From NCBI GenBank assembly GCA_015485845.1, contig WFSU01000093.1:1-10803 (forward strand): 10,803 nt of DNA, read 5' to 3'. This stretch comes from Nitratifractor sp. (GTDB lineage Bacteria; Campylobacterota; Campylobacteria; Campylobacterales; Sulfurovaceae). Position 1 is the first letter of the stretch; each line of letters starts with the position of its first letter. A program made the translations under genes and the position numbers. The notes beneath the pieces are model-generated. The model made no database searches. It had not been told where the DNA came from and saw only the letters and a program-made list of their open reading frames with translations. Positions 1 to 6,600 of the stretch are shown one piece after another.

Positions 1-151
1 GCCGCTTACGCGGGGTTAGGAACTCACGCTACTGCGAGAGCTGGACGGTAATCTGTATTGTTTGCAGTTATTGCGTTGGGCCGTCTAACGGAGTTGCCCA
101 GTCCGGCATGCACATCGCCCCGACTGCTCCAGTCGAAACCAAGTCGCCCCC
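1..151 (-). ncRNA. ssrA: tmRNA (ssrA), 5' portion, truncated by window edge
   Basis: Transfer-messenger RNA, which rescues stalled ribosomes by acting first as tRNA-Ala and then as the template for a degradation tag. Read on the minus strand, the gene opens at 151 with GGGGGCGACTTGGTTTCGAC, the conserved 5' acceptor-stem and D-arm-like segment of tmRNAs. It continues through a GGGCAACTCC...GGCCC block resembling pseudoknot PK1 and reaches the conserved AATAACTGCAAAC context of the resume codon. The tag frame starts at GCA (65-63) and encodes ANNTDYRPALAVA before TGA (26-24). The LAVA end suits ClpXP-type proteases. The 3' half (other pseudoknots, T arm, CCA end) lies outside the window. The tag form supports a Campylobacterota origin. 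The 5' end is placed by comparison with the remembered Campylobacter form GGGAGCGACTTGG, so it could be off by one base. Identification is firm. Confidence 0.95.
24..65 (-). other. tmRNA proteolysis-tag reading frame
   Basis: This short frame inside ssrA encodes the 13-residue tag ANNTDYRPALAVA plus a TGA stop. With the alanine carried on the tmRNA itself, the appended peptide would be A-ANNTDYRPALAVA. The resume codon GCA follows the conserved ATAACT context. It is not an independent gene. A longer open frame running from 233 down to 24 exists only because the tag frame happens to be open upstream. Confidence 0.9.
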
Positions 152-175
152 TAAAAAATGCCAAGCATTTTTTAG
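151..175. repeat. perfect 11-bp inverted repeat at the tmRNA 5' end
   Basis: CTAAAAAATGC (151-161) and GCATTTTTTAG (165-175) are exact reverse complements separated by 3 bases. On the ssrA transcript this hairpin lies at the end of the leader and its last base coincides with the first G of mature tmRNA, that is, at the expected RNase P cleavage site. The stem is too AT-rich to call an intrinsic terminator. Its role is unknown. Confidence 0.8.
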
Positions 176-201
176 TGAGGAGTGAGGAGTGAGGAGTGAG
201 G
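174..201. repeat. heptamer tandem repeat, 4 x AGTGAGG
   Basis: Four perfect consecutive copies of the 7-base unit AGTGAGG lie between the ssrA promoter and the mature tmRNA 5' end, so they would be transcribed (as the complement, CCTCACT) in the tmRNA leader. They belong to the same heptamer family seen near 2169-2203, 3601-3667 and 7060-7087. Confidence 0.9.
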
Positions 202-248
202 AGACAAAGCACCCCAATCAACAAACCGCACACCTACTAAGGAAGCGG

Positions 249-277
249 ATAATAACACGTTTGGGTGACTTTGTCAA
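249..277 (-). promoter_or_regulatory. sigma-70 promoter of ssrA
   Basis: On the minus strand there is a perfect -35 TTGACA (277-272), a 17-base spacer and a -10 TATTAT (254-249). The start site would fall near 242, giving a precursor leader of about 90 nt ahead of the mature tmRNA 5' end at 151. This is by far the best promoter match in the window, as expected for a highly expressed stable RNA. The consensus match is directly visible; use of the promoter is inferred. Confidence 0.8.
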
Positions 278-294
278 GGGGTTTGGGGTATAAT
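266..294 (+). promoter_or_regulatory. probable hisG promoter
   Basis: A perfect -10 hexamer TATAAT lies at 289-294, 28 bases before the hisG start. The best -35 candidate at 17-base spacing is the weak TGACTT at 266-271, in keeping with the poorly conserved -35 boxes of Campylobacterota. It overlaps the -35 region of the divergent ssrA promoter, so RNA polymerase may compete between the two. No operator or histidine attenuator peptide is visible. Confidence 0.55.
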
Positions 295-322
295 TTTTCC
301 AAAATATCAAAAGGAAACAGGA

Positions 323-1189
323 ATGGTACTAAAACTCGGAATCCCCAAGGGAAGTTTGCAAGAATCGACACTGGCGATCTTCAAAGAAGCCGGATACGAC
401 ATCAAAGTGCGCGAACGCAATTATTATCCCACGGTGGATGATCCGGAACTCAGCTGCATGCTGATCCGGGCGCAGGAGATGGGGCGGTATGTGGCTGGCG
501 GGCAGCTGGACTGCGGACTGACCGGGCTTGACTGGATCCAGGAGCAGCGGGCGGACGTGGTGGAGGTGTGCGAACTCACCTACGCCAAGCAGAGCTATCA
601 GGCGATCAAATGGGTGCTGGCGGTCAAAGAGGACTCCCCCTACCAAAGCGTCAAAGACCTCGAAGGGAAAACCATCGCCACCGAGGTGGTGAATCTGACC
701 AAAGACTATCTCGCAGCCCACGGGGTCAACGCCAACGTTGAATTCAGCTGGGGGACTACTGAAGTCAAAGTCCCCGATCTGGCCGATGCGATCGTCGAGA
801 TCACCGAGACCGGCTCCTCGTTGCGTGCGAACAACCTCAAGATCATCGACACCGTCCTCGAGACTACCACACGCTTCATCGCCAACAAAGAAGCCTACGA
901 AGACCCCGAAAAACGCGCCAAGATCGAGCGCATCGCCATGATGCTAAACTCCGTCATCGACGCCGTCCCCCTCTCCGCCCTGATGCTCAACGCCCCCGAA
1001 GCCGAACTCGAAGCAATCTTAGCGATCCTCCCGAGTGAAAACCCTACGGTATCACATCTGGCCAAAGGGGACTGGGTGGATATCACCGCCGTGATGGAGA
1101 AAAAAGTCCTCCGGGACATCATCCCAAAACTCAAAGAGCATGGAGCCAAAGCAATCGTGGAATTGCCGGTGAGTAAGATTGTAGAGTAG
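323..1189 (+). CDS. hisG: ATP phosphoribosyltransferase, long form (HisG)
   Basis: Catalyses the first step of histidine biosynthesis, joining ATP and PRPP to give phosphoribosyl-ATP in the cytoplasm. The 288-residue length matches the long, self-regulated form of the enzyme, which needs no HisZ partner. The start KLGIPKGSLQ is the typical HisG N-terminus. The PRPP-binding loop is TETGSSLRANN (161-171). Residues 1 to about 205 form the catalytic lobes. Residues about 215-288, ending with DIIPKLKEHGAKAIVELPVS, match the C-terminal histidine-binding regulatory domain of long-form enzymes, so feedback inhibition by histidine is expected. The ATG at 323 has a good ribosome-binding site, AAGGA at 311-315, seven bases upstream. 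No other his genes are in the window, so hisG appears monocistronic, convergent with the exporter gene downstream. Identification is firm. Confidence 0.97.
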   Translation: MVLKLGIPKGSLQESTLAIFKEAGYDIKVRERNYYPTVDDPELSCMLIRAQEMGRYVAGGQLDCGLTGLDWIQEQRADVVEVCELTYAKQSYQAIKWVLAVKEDSPYQSVKDLEGKTIATEVVNLTKDYLAAHGVNANVEFSWGTTEVKVPDLADAIVEITETGSSLRANNLKIIDTVLETTTRFIANKEAYEDPEKRAKIERIAMMLNSVIDAVPLSALMLNAPEAELEAILAILPSENPTVSHLAKGDWVDITAVMEKKVLRDIIPKLKEHGAKAIVELPVSKIVE

Positions 1190-1198
1190 GGAGCTTCA

Positions 1199-1219
1199 GG
1201 GGCTGGGACTTCAGTCCCA
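1199..1219 (+). repeat. REP-like palindrome copy 1
   Basis: GGGGCT followed by a near-perfect hairpin: TGGGACT (1204-1210), loop TC, AGTCCCA (1213-1219), with a GGAG tetranucleotide just upstream at 1190-1193. It begins only 10 bases after the hisG stop. The core is shared with four other copies in the window. It could act as a hairpin 3' end for hisG mRNA, although no T-run follows. Confidence 0.75.
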
Positions 1220-1229
1220 CAAACCATTG

Positions 1230-1381
1230 AATAGGAGACTGTGAAAAAACTCAGGAATATCGGAGCAGGGACTTCAGTCCCGTATAATGCAGTTCCACTA
1301 AATCGTACTATCTTAACGGGGCTAAAGCCCCTACTCCTATAAAGTGCATGTGCAAGTTCTTTCACGGCTTCATAGGCTATT
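1230..1381. repeat. REPIN-like element: two REP hairpins in inverted orientation with extended arms
   Basis: Left half: GGAG (1262-1265) plus hairpin GGGACT-TC-AGTCCC (1268-1281). Right half, on the opposite strand: GGAG (1337-1334) plus hairpin GGGGCT-TT-AGCCCC (1331-1318). In both halves GGAG is separated from the palindrome by two bases. Farther out the arms also match in inverted orientation: AATAG near 1230 against CTATT at 1377-1381, and GTGAAA at 1241-1246 against its complement at 1360-1365. The whole therefore resembles a roughly 150-bp imperfect inverted repeat between two convergent genes. GGAG/GTAG plus palindrome is the known signature of REP sequences mobilised by REP-associated tyrosine transposases; no such gene lies in this window. 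Confidence 0.7.
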
Positions 1382-1384
1382 GCC

Positions 1385-1993
1385 CTAAAAAAAATCCCGC
1401 GCAATCCGCACCAGCATTGCCAGACCGAAAAAAGCGATAATGGCAGCCGAGAGGGTGGAGATGATGGTGACGGTTTTCTGAGAGAAGAGGTGTTTGGTTT
1501 TGTGGATCAGCAGGGGCATGAGGGTGATCCAGAGGAGAATGCCGCCAAACATTCCGAGTATCGTCCAGAGCGGCTGGAGTTTTGCCGTTTGGATGTAAGT
1601 AGATACACTGAGCCAGAAGACGATGGTGTAAGGGTTGAGGAGGGTGAGGCCGAGACCCTTGAGGTAGTTCCCGATGATGGACGGGGGTTTTTCGAGTGTC
1701 TGAAGATGGATGGGATCGTGGCGCCCCTGATAGATGCCGTAGCTCATATAAAGGAGAAACCCTGAGCCGAGGAGACCAAGTACCAACAATATTGTCGGAT
1801 GATCCAGTAAGCTCAGCAGCCCAAATAGCAGCAGTGTCAGATAGGTTGCATCCGCACTCATCGCCCCGGCACCAAACGCCACAGCTGAGGGGTAACTCCG
1901 AAGTGCAGTGCTCATAATGAGGACATTGATAGGCCCCAGAGGCACGGCGGCACCGAGACCGAAGAGGAAACCCTGGACGAGGGAAGTGAGCAT
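1385..1993 (-). CDS. LysE/RhtB-family amino-acid exporter-like membrane protein
   Basis: A 202-residue, strongly hydrophobic protein of the LysE/RhtB superfamily, whose members export amino acids or related small solutes across the inner membrane. Residues 17-25 (VPLGPINVL) in the first membrane helix and LNPYTIVFW (119-127) in a later helix are the two conserved sequence blocks of the family. About six hydrophobic segments can be made out, near residues 5-28, 37-60, 66-88, 110-132, 141-163 and 174-197, with a short polar loop at 88-107. The length is normal for the family. The substrate cannot be told from the sequence. The ATG at 1993 is preceded by AAAAAGG and by an extended -10 promoter element. 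The gene stands between two REP-like repeat regions and appears to be transcribed alone. Family assignment is good; specific function is open. Confidence 0.85.
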   Translation of the reverse strand: MLTSLVQGFLFGLGAAVPLGPINVLIMSTALRSYPSAVAFGAGAMSADATYLTLLLFGLLSLLDHPTILLVLGLLGSGFLLYMSYGIYQGRHDPIHLQTLEKPPSIIGNYLKGLGLTLLNPYTIVFWLSVSTYIQTAKLQPLWTILGMFGGILLWITLMPLLIHKTKHLFSQKTVTIISTLSAAIIAFFGLAMLVRIARDFF

Positions 1994-2014
1994 GGTGTGG
2001 CCTTTTTTATCGGT

Positions 2015-2023
2015 ATTGTATCA
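2015..2023 (-). promoter_or_regulatory. extended -10 promoter for the LysE-family gene
   Basis: The minus strand reads TGATACAAT, matching the extended -10 consensus TGNTATAAT with one substitution, and ends 21 bases before the ATG at 1993. No convincing -35 box is seen at normal spacing. This implies a short leader of about 15 nt. Sequence match only. Confidence 0.5.
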
Positions 2024-2068
2024 AAATTCCTACTTCATTGGTGCGCAATTGCACACGCGACTCCTTTT

Positions 2069-2132
2069 GGGGCTTGGACTTCAGTCCAACCAAACGCGAT
2101 AGCGTATCAAATGGGACTGAAGTCCCAGCCCC
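2069..2132. repeat. second REPIN-like pair of inverted REP palindromes
   Basis: Left copy: GGGGCT at 2069-2074 running into hairpin TTGGACT-TC-AGTCCAA (2074-2089). Right copy on the opposite strand: GGGGC (2132-2128) and hairpin TGGGACT-TC-AGTCCCA (2127-2112). They flank a short centre containing ACGCGATAGCGT. Outside the pair, TTGCAC at 2049-2054 and GTTGCAC at 2145-2151 mirror each other, so the symmetric region probably reaches about 2041-2156. The right copy matches copy 1 at 1199-1219 exactly over the GGGGCTGGGACTTCAGTCCC core. It lies between the dehydratase-like gene and the exporter gene, both on the minus strand, and could separate their transcripts. Confidence 0.7.
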
Positions 2133-2168
2133 TTTTATAGAAGTGTTGCACGCAACGCAAACCAAAAC

Positions 2169-2203
2169 TCCTAATTTCTCACTCCTAATTCCTCATTCTT
2201 CAC
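2169..2203. repeat. degenerate heptamer array covering the 3' end of the dehydratase-like gene
   Basis: On the minus strand five successive 7-base units can be read: GTGAAGA, ATGAGGA, ATTAGGA, GTGAGAA, ATTAGGA. They keep a common phase with the AGTGAGN units elsewhere in the window. The array supplies the final codons and the TAG stop (2173-2171) of the neighbouring gene. Confidence 0.7.
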
Positions 2204-3577
2204 CGCTTCTTTTGCCTTAAACAACGCCATCTGCACCCGACTGTAAAAATTCGCGGCTCCTTCTCCTGAGGTTTCGATACTGAGGAAATTGGCCTGGGGG
2301 TAGCGGGTGGTGACGAGGGACTGGATGCCGTCACTGACCGCCGAAGAGGGCATACATCCGAAAGGCTTGACAGAAATGACGAGGTGGGCGAGGTTCTCCT
2401 CGACCGCTTCGATGACGTGGGCAACTTCGAGGTGTCCCTCACCACCGTCAGAATCGACCGGGTAATAGTCGCGTGCCAGTTCGTAAAGTTTCTCCATATT
2501 GGGCAGGGTATAGCCACGCAATCCAAGGATACGAGCGTAGAGGGTGAATATTCCCTTGACAGCCCACTTGCCCCCTTCGATCATGAGGCGCTCTTTGGCC
2601 GATTTGAAATCGATCATGGGGCGTTGCGTATCGGGGAGATTGGCATGCTTTTCGAGATCATGTTTGGCTTCCCATAGGCTCAATAAAAAACGGTTAATCA
2701 GTGGTTGGGGGATCACTTCAGCCCCTTCGGATTCGAGAAAACGGTGGAGGTGGTAGTTGCCGTCCCCCTCGGTCATGGCCGCCCAGAATTCCCCCATTAC
2801 CATCACTTTGGGCTTGATCCGGGTACGGTCGAGAGGGATGCGCTGGAAGATACGCCGAGCTTTGAAAAGAGCGGGTATGAGGCTTTTGCCGCCTGTCAAT
2901 GTGTCGGTGAAGATCGCTTTGGCCTCCTCCATTGCCTTGTCGACACTGCCGGGCTCCACTTCATACGGGCGCATCTGGTACCCCATGATGTTGATCATAT
3001 CTCCGATAGAGACGGCCTGAGTGGCTTTGATGAAAAAGCGGGGAGAGAAGGGGGCGACCCGTAAGTCTTCGTCCATCTGGAAGATCCCTTTCTGCTGCTC
3101 AAACGTCTCAATACGCAAGCCGTCAAATCCGGCAGCGGTGAGTGCCTTGCGGTACTCGGTGGTGTACATCCCGAAGCGGCAGGGGCCGCAGCCGCTGGCG
3201 GTGGCGAAGACATACTTGCGGACGATCTCCTCTTTGCTCATTCCCGCTTCGTGGAGCTTCTGGAGGTATTTAATAAGATTGCCGGAGGTGAAGTAGGTGG
3301 GGTTGCACTGGCCGCGATTACCGTACGCTTTGCCGAGACGAAAGGCTTCATTGTCCGGGGTGGGGAGGGCGATGTAGTTGCCCCCCATCGTCTGTACTGC
3401 TGCCCAGAGGAGGTGATCCTGCAGAGGGGTCAATCCGCCGAAGAGGACGATACTCTCTCCCGGGGAGGCGTAGTCGATATCCCTACGACGGTCATGCCAG
3501 TGGGTGGCATCCTGATGAAGGTAATCGAGGGTACCGTCCGTGGCGGTTGACACACGCGTGCTACAAGCTTGGCTCAT
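2171..3577 (-). CDS. 2-hydroxyacyl-CoA dehydratase-like protein, partner of the activase
   Basis: A 468-residue soluble protein that I place in the family of 2-hydroxyacyl-CoA dehydratase/BcrC-BadD-related proteins found beside or fused to activases of the HgdC type. In many bacteria the equivalent segment is the C-terminal part of a single protein of about 1,400 residues. Four cysteines are candidate iron-sulfur ligands: C91 (GQCNPTYF), C130 and C133 (SGCGPCRFG) and C408 (KPFGCMPSSA). C5 lies in a nonconserved-looking N-terminus. The stretch MVMGEFWAAMTEGDGNYHLH (about 260-278) and the C-terminal region FLSIETSGEGAANFYSRVQM are typical conserved blocks of this group. The ATG at 3577 is chosen because AAGGG lies 7 bases upstream and no in-frame ATG precedes it. 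The last residues NEELGVRN come from a heptamer array. Reaction and substrate are unknown; it is presumably the electron acceptor of the upstream-encoded ATPase. Confidence 0.85.
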   Translation of the reverse strand: MSQACSTRVSTATDGTLDYLHQDATHWHDRRRDIDYASPGESIVLFGGLTPLQDHLLWAAVQTMGGNYIALPTPDNEAFRLGKAYGNRGQCNPTYFTSGNLIKYLQKLHEAGMSKEEIVRKYVFATASGCGPCRFGMYTTEYRKALTAAGFDGLRIETFEQQKGIFQMDEDLRVAPFSPRFFIKATQAVSIGDMINIMGYQMRPYEVEPGSVDKAMEEAKAIFTDTLTGGKSLIPALFKARRIFQRIPLDRTRIKPKVMVMGEFWAAMTEGDGNYHLHRFLESEGAEVIPQPLINRFLLSLWEAKHDLEKHANLPDTQRPMIDFKSAKERLMIEGGKWAVKGIFTLYARILGLRGYTLPNMEKLYELARDYYPVDSDGGEGHLEVAHVIEAVEENLAHLVISVKPFGCMPSSAVSDGIQSLVTTRYPQANFLSIETSGEGAANFYSRVQMALFKAKEAVKNEELGVRN

Positions 3578-3579
3578 GG

Positions 3580-3600
3580 CAAATCCCTTGTAGGGATTTG
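3580..3600. promoter_or_regulatory. perfect hairpin over the ribosome-binding site of the dehydratase-like gene
   Basis: CAAATCCC (3580-3587) and GGGATTTG (3593-3600) are exact complements around a 5-base loop. On the minus-strand mRNA the hairpin ends 2 bases before the ATG at 3577, and its 3' arm contains part of the likely Shine-Dalgarno AAGGGA. It could hide the site and so tune translation of this gene relative to the activase. The fold is visible; regulation is inferred. Confidence 0.5.
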
Positions 3601-3667
<67 letters not shown>

Positions 3668-3694
3668 TTTCTAATGAAAAATGTTTGCTTTTTG

Positions 3695-6600
3695 TTATTT
3701 GGATACATGTTTCAGTCCTTGTGCGTATTGTTCGAGGGAGTAGGCGAAGGTCTTGACCCGGATGGTGATGGAGCCACCGGGTTTGTTGGCGTCGATGTCG
3801 TGGAGAGTGAGGTGTGGGGTACGGCTGGCACCGAGGATGCGGTCGATGATCCCGTAGGTGGGGGCGTCGTGGCCGCATTTGAAACTGCTCAGGTCGACCA
3901 CCGCGAGGTTGGGGTGGCGGGCGGCAAATTTGGCTGCCCAGACTTTCTGCGATGAGTTGGTGGAGTAATTTTCCGGCCACACATCGCGGATATCGTACAC
4001 GTCTTCGATGAGACCGTCCTGGACGTCTTTGCCGAAGAGACGCTCGAGGGTTTCGGGGTCTTTGGGGAGGGCGTTGATGGAGAGGGTTTTGAACCCCAAT
4101 GCCTGAAATTGGTCAAGCACTTCATGATTGAGCCCCGGATCGCTGTGGTAGGAGCGCCCGAGCAGGAGCAGGACGACTTCACCGGTGCGTTCGGCTTCCT
4201 CGAGGATGTGGCGTCCCCGAGCGGATAGGTCGTCATGAAATTGTCGCAGGGCGGCACGCCCCTGATCGACTGCCCAGCGGTTTTCATCTTCGGTGATCCC
4301 CAGCCGTTCTCCCCACGTGGTGTATAGCTGTTGTGTCAAGAGAGCGACATCATCCATGTTAACCGAATCGTCAATGTAGTTGACACCCGAAAGGGCGAAA
4401 AGATCGCGCTCCTTGGTAAAGGAGCTGGCAACGACACGGGGGGTACCGATGACAACCGGACAGGACTTGTCTGCCATGGTGTGGTGGAGGAAATTTTCGA
4501 CCGTGACGACGGCGGGAAACCAAATATAATCGATCTGCTTGCGGGTAAACTTCTTGCCGAAGAGGAGTTGGTGGACGTGTGCCTGGGCGACTTTGGCCGG
4601 GTAGCAGGCATCGACCGAACCATATTTGGCCCCTTCGAGGAACATTTCTTCGCTGGAAAAATCCGAGAAGAGAATCCGCTGGGGATCGAGATCGAGGGCT
4701 TCGAGGTATGTGCGAAGGAACGGAGCGAGATTGTAGACATTAAGGGCGCGGGGGATGGCGACGGTGAGGGCTCGGCGCCGGGCACGGGCTTCGGGGGTGC
4801 TGCGCTGGAAGGGACGTCGTGTTCGGGTGCGGAGTGTCGGCCCCCATCCGCCGAGGGTGGTGTGTACCGATTCGACGGCAACGGTGTCTGCCTCGGTGGG
4901 TTTAGGGGGCAGAGTCCAGGCGGAGGCAAACAAGAGCAGCGATTCGTCGTGGACGAGGTTGGGGGTGGTGGCGTGGAGTTGCTTGCGGTTGCGGCGCAGT
5001 TCGAGCAGGGCATCCCGCGATTCGACCGTCCCTTTTTCGCAGGCAAATCCGGCGATATAGCGGGCGGCATTGCCGGAGGGTGTCTGAGTGTCGATGAAGG
5101 TACGGGAGCAGTCATTGGGGCAGAAGTGGCAGCGGGTCTCTTCGTCGGTACGGGTGGTGTACGTCATCTGCAACGCTTCGGCGAGCCCGACGAACGTACT
5201 GTGCCCCTGACGGGCGACCCGATCCCGAGCTTCGAGTGCCGCTCCGATGGCACCGGCTTCGCCACAGTGGGGGTGGACATCGATCCGGGCATTCGGGACT
5301 TCGGAGGCGATGTAATCGACCTGAGCTTTGAGGGCGGCCTGGTTGTACTGCGTACCTCCCTGGAGAACGAAATGCCGACCCAGTGCGGCGAGTGATGGTG
5401 CCTGGACGACGTACTGCCAGATGTTTTTGGGGAGGACTTTGGCGATGCCGGCGAAGAGGGCTTCCCTGGGGTAGCCTTCCTTCTGGAACGTGACACGGTC
5501 GGTGTCGAGAAAGACCGCGCAGCCGTAGTTGAACTTGGGGGCTTCGACGGCGCCGAAAGCGATGTCGGCGAAGTGCTCGATGGGGACGCCGTACTGTTTG
5601 GCCATGGATTGGAGGAGCATGCCGTTTCCGGCGCTGCATTGGTTGGAGAGGCGGAAGTTTTTCATCATGCCGTTTTCGAGGAAGAGTACTTTGATATCCT
5701 GCCCGCCAATGTCGCAGATCACATCGACACTCTCCCCGAAAATTGCCTGAGCACTTTTCATGTGGGCGATGGTCTCGACGATGTTGGCATCGGCTCGGAG
5801 GGCTCCTTCAAGGACATCAGCAGCATACCCGGTGACCCCAAGCCCTGCGATTTGGTAGTACCCTTTCGGATCAAACGCATGGATTTGGGTGAGGAGATCG
5901 ACGGTGTCCTGGATGGGATTGCCGCCGGAGAGTTGGTAGACCTTGAGGAGCAGTTCTCCGTGCGCGTCGATGAGGACGGCTTTGGAGCTGGTGGAACCTC
6001 CATCGATTCCGAGGTAGCAACGGATCGGCTCTTGTGGCGGTGTCAGTGTGAAAGGGGGGATGGTGTAGCGGGCACGGAAGGCGGCCAACTCCTCTGCATC
6101 GCGCACCAGCGGTGCATCGTGGTAGGGGTTGTCCTTACCGATACCGGTGTGGCGCAGGGCTTCGAGCCCGGCAAGACCGGAGAAGGGCTCCTGATGAGTC
6201 GACTCCCCCTCTCCGAAGATTACGGCACCCAGAGCCGCATAATAGACGGCGTTATCCGGAACGGTAATCAGTGTTTCGATTTGATCGGGATCGTAGGCAA
6301 CGCCCCGCTCATCCCAGAGCTCCCGGATCCGCTTCCGCCAGGCATCTTGCAGGAACGGCAGATAGGTATTGGGCCCTCCGAGCAGCAGGACGGTGGGCAT
6401 GAGGGTGTTGCCCCGGGTGAGGACGGTGAGGTTCTGCATGACAATGGCATCGGCAAGGGAGTTCATGATTTCATCAGCCGGGACGGAGCTTTTGACGAGG
6501 TTGACCACATCGGTCTCGGCGAAAACCCCGCATTTGGCTGCCACATGGTGCAGTGCATCATCTTTGAACGTGAGCGAGGAGAGTTCATCAAGCTCTACAC

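Noticed and set aside
24..233. 69-residue open frame on the minus strand with a hydrophobic N-terminus
   Set aside because: It runs through the heptamer array and the tmRNA gene and ends exactly at the tmRNA tag stop. It is explained by ssrA, not by a protein gene.
1283..1288. TATAAT on the plus strand inside the REPIN-like element as a promoter
   Set aside because: There is no suitable -35 box or downstream gene on that strand (it points into the 3' end of the exporter gene). It is probably a chance match.
2041..2054. GTGC-GCAATT-GCAC palindrome as an operator for the exporter gene
   Set aside because: It lies upstream of the -10 element and more simply belongs to the outer arm of the second REP pair. 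No regulator gene is nearby.
3677..3693. AAAAATGTTTGCTTTTT as a terminator after the activase gene
   Set aside because: The stem would be five A-T pairs only, with mismatches inside and no GC core, too weak for an intrinsic terminator.
4331..5395. 354-residue open frame on the plus strand
   Set aside because: It is antisense to the activase gene, Gly/Arg/Val-rich and without a family motif, as expected of shadow frames opposite a GC-rich gene.
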